Source: Streptomyces sp. NRRL WC-3549
GTDB taxonomy: Bacteria > Actinomycetota > Actinomycetes > Streptomycetales > Streptomycetaceae
Direction: 5' to 3'
Assembly (NCBI RefSeq): GCF_000721935.1
Contig: NZ_KL585385.1
Coordinates: 122,908-131,035, forward strand
DNA length: 8,128 bases
A program made the position numbers and the translations under genes. Each line of letters begins with the position of its first letter. Positions within the stretch are counted from its first letter, which is position 1. The notes beneath the pieces are model-generated. The model worked only from the letters and a program-made list of their open reading frames with translations, made no database searches and was not told where the DNA came from. Shown here piece by piece: positions 4,559 to 8,128 of this stretch.

Positions 4559-5121
4559 CTCGCCGGCCGGCCGGCTCCCAGGTTCCTGCGGGCCTGTGCC
4601 AGCCGGGCCCGGTGGCATTCCGTCGCCGCGGCGTCCACGAGCCGTACGAGATCGGGAGCGTCGTCGCCCCTGTCCCCGAAACCGGCCAGCGCGGGCAGCG
4701 GGACCTCCACCGCCCGGCGCGGCTCGGGGTGCCGTAGCCAGAGTGCGGCCCCCGGCGGGGCCGTGGTCCTGCCGGGCGGCACCGGTGCCGTGATGGAGCC
4801 CCCGGTGCCGATCGCGGTCAGGTCGAGCGTGATCCCGCCCCACTCCAGCCAGTCGAGCAGTCCCGGCAGTTCGTCGGCGCTTCCGGCGGACACCAGCAGC
4901 CACATCCGCTGTCCCGCCAGCGCCACGGGCCCGGTGCGCGCCACCCGGCGAAGGACGGCGCGGCCCGCGGCGGCCGGGAGGTCGAGCACGTCGAAGCGCA
5001 GCCCGGTGGGCAGCCGCACGGGCGAGGTGCCCGCCGTGGCCCAGCCGAGCTCACGTGCGTACCACTGCGCGCAGCCGTCGGCTTCCGGGGAGGAGCGGGG
5101 AGGCGGGACGAGGGGGGCCAT
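4537..5121 (-). CDS. Small protein resembling the C-terminal part of actinobacterial prim-pol proteins
   Basis: This 194-aa cytoplasmic protein opens with a short Pro-rich lead and CAQWYARELGWATA (17-30), then VRLPTGLRFDVLDLPAAAG (35-53), GPVALAGQRMWLLV (64-77), SADELPGLLDWLEWGG (81-96) and GTGGSITAPVPPG (105-117). This order resembles what I recall of actinobacterial bifunctional DNA primase/polymerase N-terminal (prim-pol) domain proteins, but the cysteine-rich loop and the linker between the opening helix and the LPTG motif are missing. FDVLDLP (43-49) lies where prim-pols carry acidic metal ligands, yet a full catalytic set is not evident, so it may be a non-catalytic relative. The ATG at 5121 lacks a good ribosome-binding site; an upstream ATG at 5322 would add 67 residues with no recognisable similarity. 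It converges on lsr2 and diverges from clpC. The gene itself is fairly certain, the family less so. Confidence 0.75.
   Translation of the reverse strand: MAPLVPPPRSSPEADGCAQWYARELGWATAGTSPVRLPTGLRFDVLDLPAAAGRAVLRRVARTGPVALAGQRMWLLVSAGSADELPGLLDWLEWGGITLDLTAIGTGGSITAPVPPGRTTAPPGAALWLRHPEPRRAVEVPLPALAGFGDRGDDAPDLVRLVDAAATECHRARLAQARRNLGAGRPASQPLAFS
4562..4575. terminator. GC palindrome just after lsr2, possible terminator
   Basis: GCCGGCCGGCCGGC is perfectly self-complementary and starts three bases after the lsr2 stop codon, inside the 3' part of the convergent minus-strand gene. As RNA it can form a GCCGG/CCGGC stem with a four-base loop on either strand. It is short and lacks a U tract, and it may be no more than GC-rich coding sequence. 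Confidence 0.3.
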
Positions 5122-5333
5122 GCCCCGGAGAACCGCCCAGGACCGCCCCGGGTTACGGAAAGCCCCCGATCCCTCGCTCTTCGTGTGCGTGACGGGGGCG
5201 CGTGGAAGCGCCCGACGGCACGAAGTTGTTCGCCCGTAGCGGAGTGAACGGGGGCGCGCCGCATGGACTGTCGGTGGGTGCGGGTAAGACATCCCTAGTG
5301 GGAAGGGGCGACACGCGGGCAAAAACGTCTCAC
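5122..5333. other. Upstream half of the clpC control region
   Basis: This non-coding stretch lies between two divergent genes. I see no convincing promoter for the minus-strand gene. Notable elements are an 11-base exact repeat, ACGGGGGCGCG, at 5192-5202 and 5248-5258, and a small inverted repeat, GGGCGC-N6-GCGCCC, at 5196-5213. Neither matches a site I know. Confidence 0.5.
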
Positions 5334-5350
5334 GTTCGCCATCGGCGTAC
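5334..5350 (+). promoter_or_regulatory. ClgR-like activator box upstream of clpC
   Basis: GTTCGC-N5-GCG (5334-5347) matches the ClgR motif I recall from Streptomyces clp and lon promoters. It also fits the longer corynebacterial consensus WNNWCGCYNANRGCGWWS, read over 5333-5350, with two mismatches. A second half-site-like GGCGAA (5352-5357) makes an inverted repeat with TTCGCC (5335-5340). ClgR is a Cro/CI-type activator of clp protease genes, so the location suits the gene. Confidence 0.65.
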
Positions 5351-5378
5351 TGGCGAAAGGGCTATCTGCCTGGCCTGC

Positions 5379-5405
5379 GGGAACATCGTCTCGCACCATC
5401 GGGTT
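5379..5405 (+). promoter_or_regulatory. SigR-type (thiol-stress) promoter of clpC
   Basis: GGGAAC (5379-5384), exactly 18 bases, then GTT (5403-5405) within GGGTTG reproduces the SigR consensus GGGAAY-N18-GTT of Streptomyces and its mycobacterial SigH counterpart. clpC is known to me as part of the SigR (disulfide stress) regulon. Transcription would start near 5412, leaving a leader of about 140 bases before the clpC ATG. Confidence 0.7.
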
Positions 5406-5445
5406 GAGGCAGTTGTCGGCGTTCGGGGCAGGAGGCCATCGACGG

Positions 5446-5487
5446 GTGTCGGCAGTTGAAATGAGCGGTCCCCGCTTGCGGGACTAA
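5446..5487 (+). CDS. Possible 13-codon leader ORF upstream of clpC
   Basis: AGGAGG (5430-5435), a perfect Shine-Dalgarno sequence, is followed after 10 bases by GTG, 12 further codons and TAA (485 in the last three digits of its position, 5485-5487). The predicted peptide is [13 protein letters not shown]. It lies wholly inside the leader expected from the SigR promoter. Codons 7-10 cover the shared left arm (5463-5473) of two competing downstream hairpins, so a ribosome here would change which one can form. The peptide is too short to judge by composition; the evidence is the strong ribosome-binding site, which no other start explains. Confidence 0.35.
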   Translation: MSAVEMSGPRLRD

Positions 5488-5535
5488 GCTGCGGAAGGAC
5501 AGGGAGGGGACCGACCCCTTACTGCCTGACCGCTC
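5463..5535 (+). promoter_or_regulatory. Structured clpC leader with competing hairpins
   Basis: GAGCGGTC (5463-5470) is an exact complement of GACCGCTC (5528-5535), which ends two bases before the clpC ribosome-binding site. An overlapping left arm, CGGTCCCC (5466-5473), is an exact complement of GGGGACCG (5506-5513). The two pairings exclude each other. A smaller hairpin, AGGGG-ACCGA-CCCCT (5505-5519), fits inside the first but not with the second, and GTCCC/GGGAC (5468-5484) is a further local option. The pattern suggests a leader switch, but this has not been tested by folding. Confidence 0.45.
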
Positions 5536-5551
5536 TGAGGAGCGATTAACG

Positions 5552-8080
<2,529 letters not shown>

Positions 8081-8114
8081 GGCGCGGAGCGCCTGAGCGT
8101 GTAGGGGCTGCCCC
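8081..8114 (+). terminator. Two small tandem hairpins after clpC
   Basis: GGCGC-GGA-GCGCC (8081-8093) begins directly after the clpC stop codon, and GGGG-CTG-CCCC (8104-8114) follows ten bases later. Both stems are short and lack a U tract. They may form a terminator, but the window ends before the downstream context can be judged. Confidence 0.35.
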
Positions 8115-8128
8115 GGACCGTGAAGGTC

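Noticed and set aside
3932..4903. A 323-codon minus-strand frame across the acetyltransferase end and lsr2
   Set aside because: It overlaps two well-supported plus-strand genes and the better-supported minus-strand gene in another frame, and has no family similarity.
5122..5322. 67-residue N-terminal extension of the minus-strand gene (ATG at 5322)
   Set aside because: The extra residues are Arg/Pro/Ser-rich with no recognisable similarity, and I see no ribosome-binding evidence for it; 5121 begins just before the recognisable part.
5456..5490. TTGAAA (5456-5461) and TAAGCT (5485-5490) as a housekeeping promoter for clpC
   Set aside because: The spacer is 23 bases, too long for a SigA/HrdB-type promoter, and the elements lie inside the possible leader ORF.

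Overview
This window looks like a stretch of core chromosome from a Streptomyces or close relative. It is very GC-rich, its codons end almost always in G or C, it carries an Lsr2 nucleoid protein and an actinobacterial ClpC, and the gene order (NAD biosynthesis, coaX, small orphan genes, BlaI-type regulator, argA-like acetyltransferase, lsr2, clpC) is one I recognise from Streptomyces chromosomes. I see no insertion sequence, phage gene, CRISPR array, tRNA or rRNA.

Region 1 (1-1916) is a tightly packed cofactor operon: the last codons of a probable nadB, then nadC and coaX, joined by GTGA and TGATG start/stop overlaps. It joins NAD synthesis (quinolinate phosphoribosyltransferase) to the first step of CoA synthesis (type III pantothenate kinase). 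A strong hairpin follows.

Region 2 (1917-4077) holds four short genes on the plus strand: a 211-aa protein with a Pro/Ala/Arg-rich tail, a 59-aa single-pass membrane protein, a BlaI/MecI-family repressor and a GNAT N-acetyltransferase resembling the actinobacterial ArgA. The first two are each followed by a hairpin. All four start codons lack a well-placed Shine-Dalgarno sequence, and each has a TANNNT box 6-7 bases upstream, which suggests a run of separately transcribed, leaderless genes. The repressor's promoter carries a short dyad that could be its own operator.

Region 3 (4078-5121) has lsr2, whose ribosome-binding site lies in one arm of a perfect 9-bp inverted repeat. Converging on it, with a 22-bp overlap of coding ends, is a minus-strand gene for a small protein resembling the C-terminal part of actinobacterial prim-pol proteins.

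Region 4 (5122-8128) is a 430-base control region followed by clpC. The control region contains a ClgR-like box, a good match to a SigR (thiol-stress) promoter, a possible 13-codon leader ORF with a perfect Shine-Dalgarno sequence, and overlapping inverted repeats that allow mutually exclusive hairpins just before the clpC ribosome-binding site. The proteins here are ordinary; the clpC leader, the lsr2 leader and the leaderless run are the parts most worth a second look.
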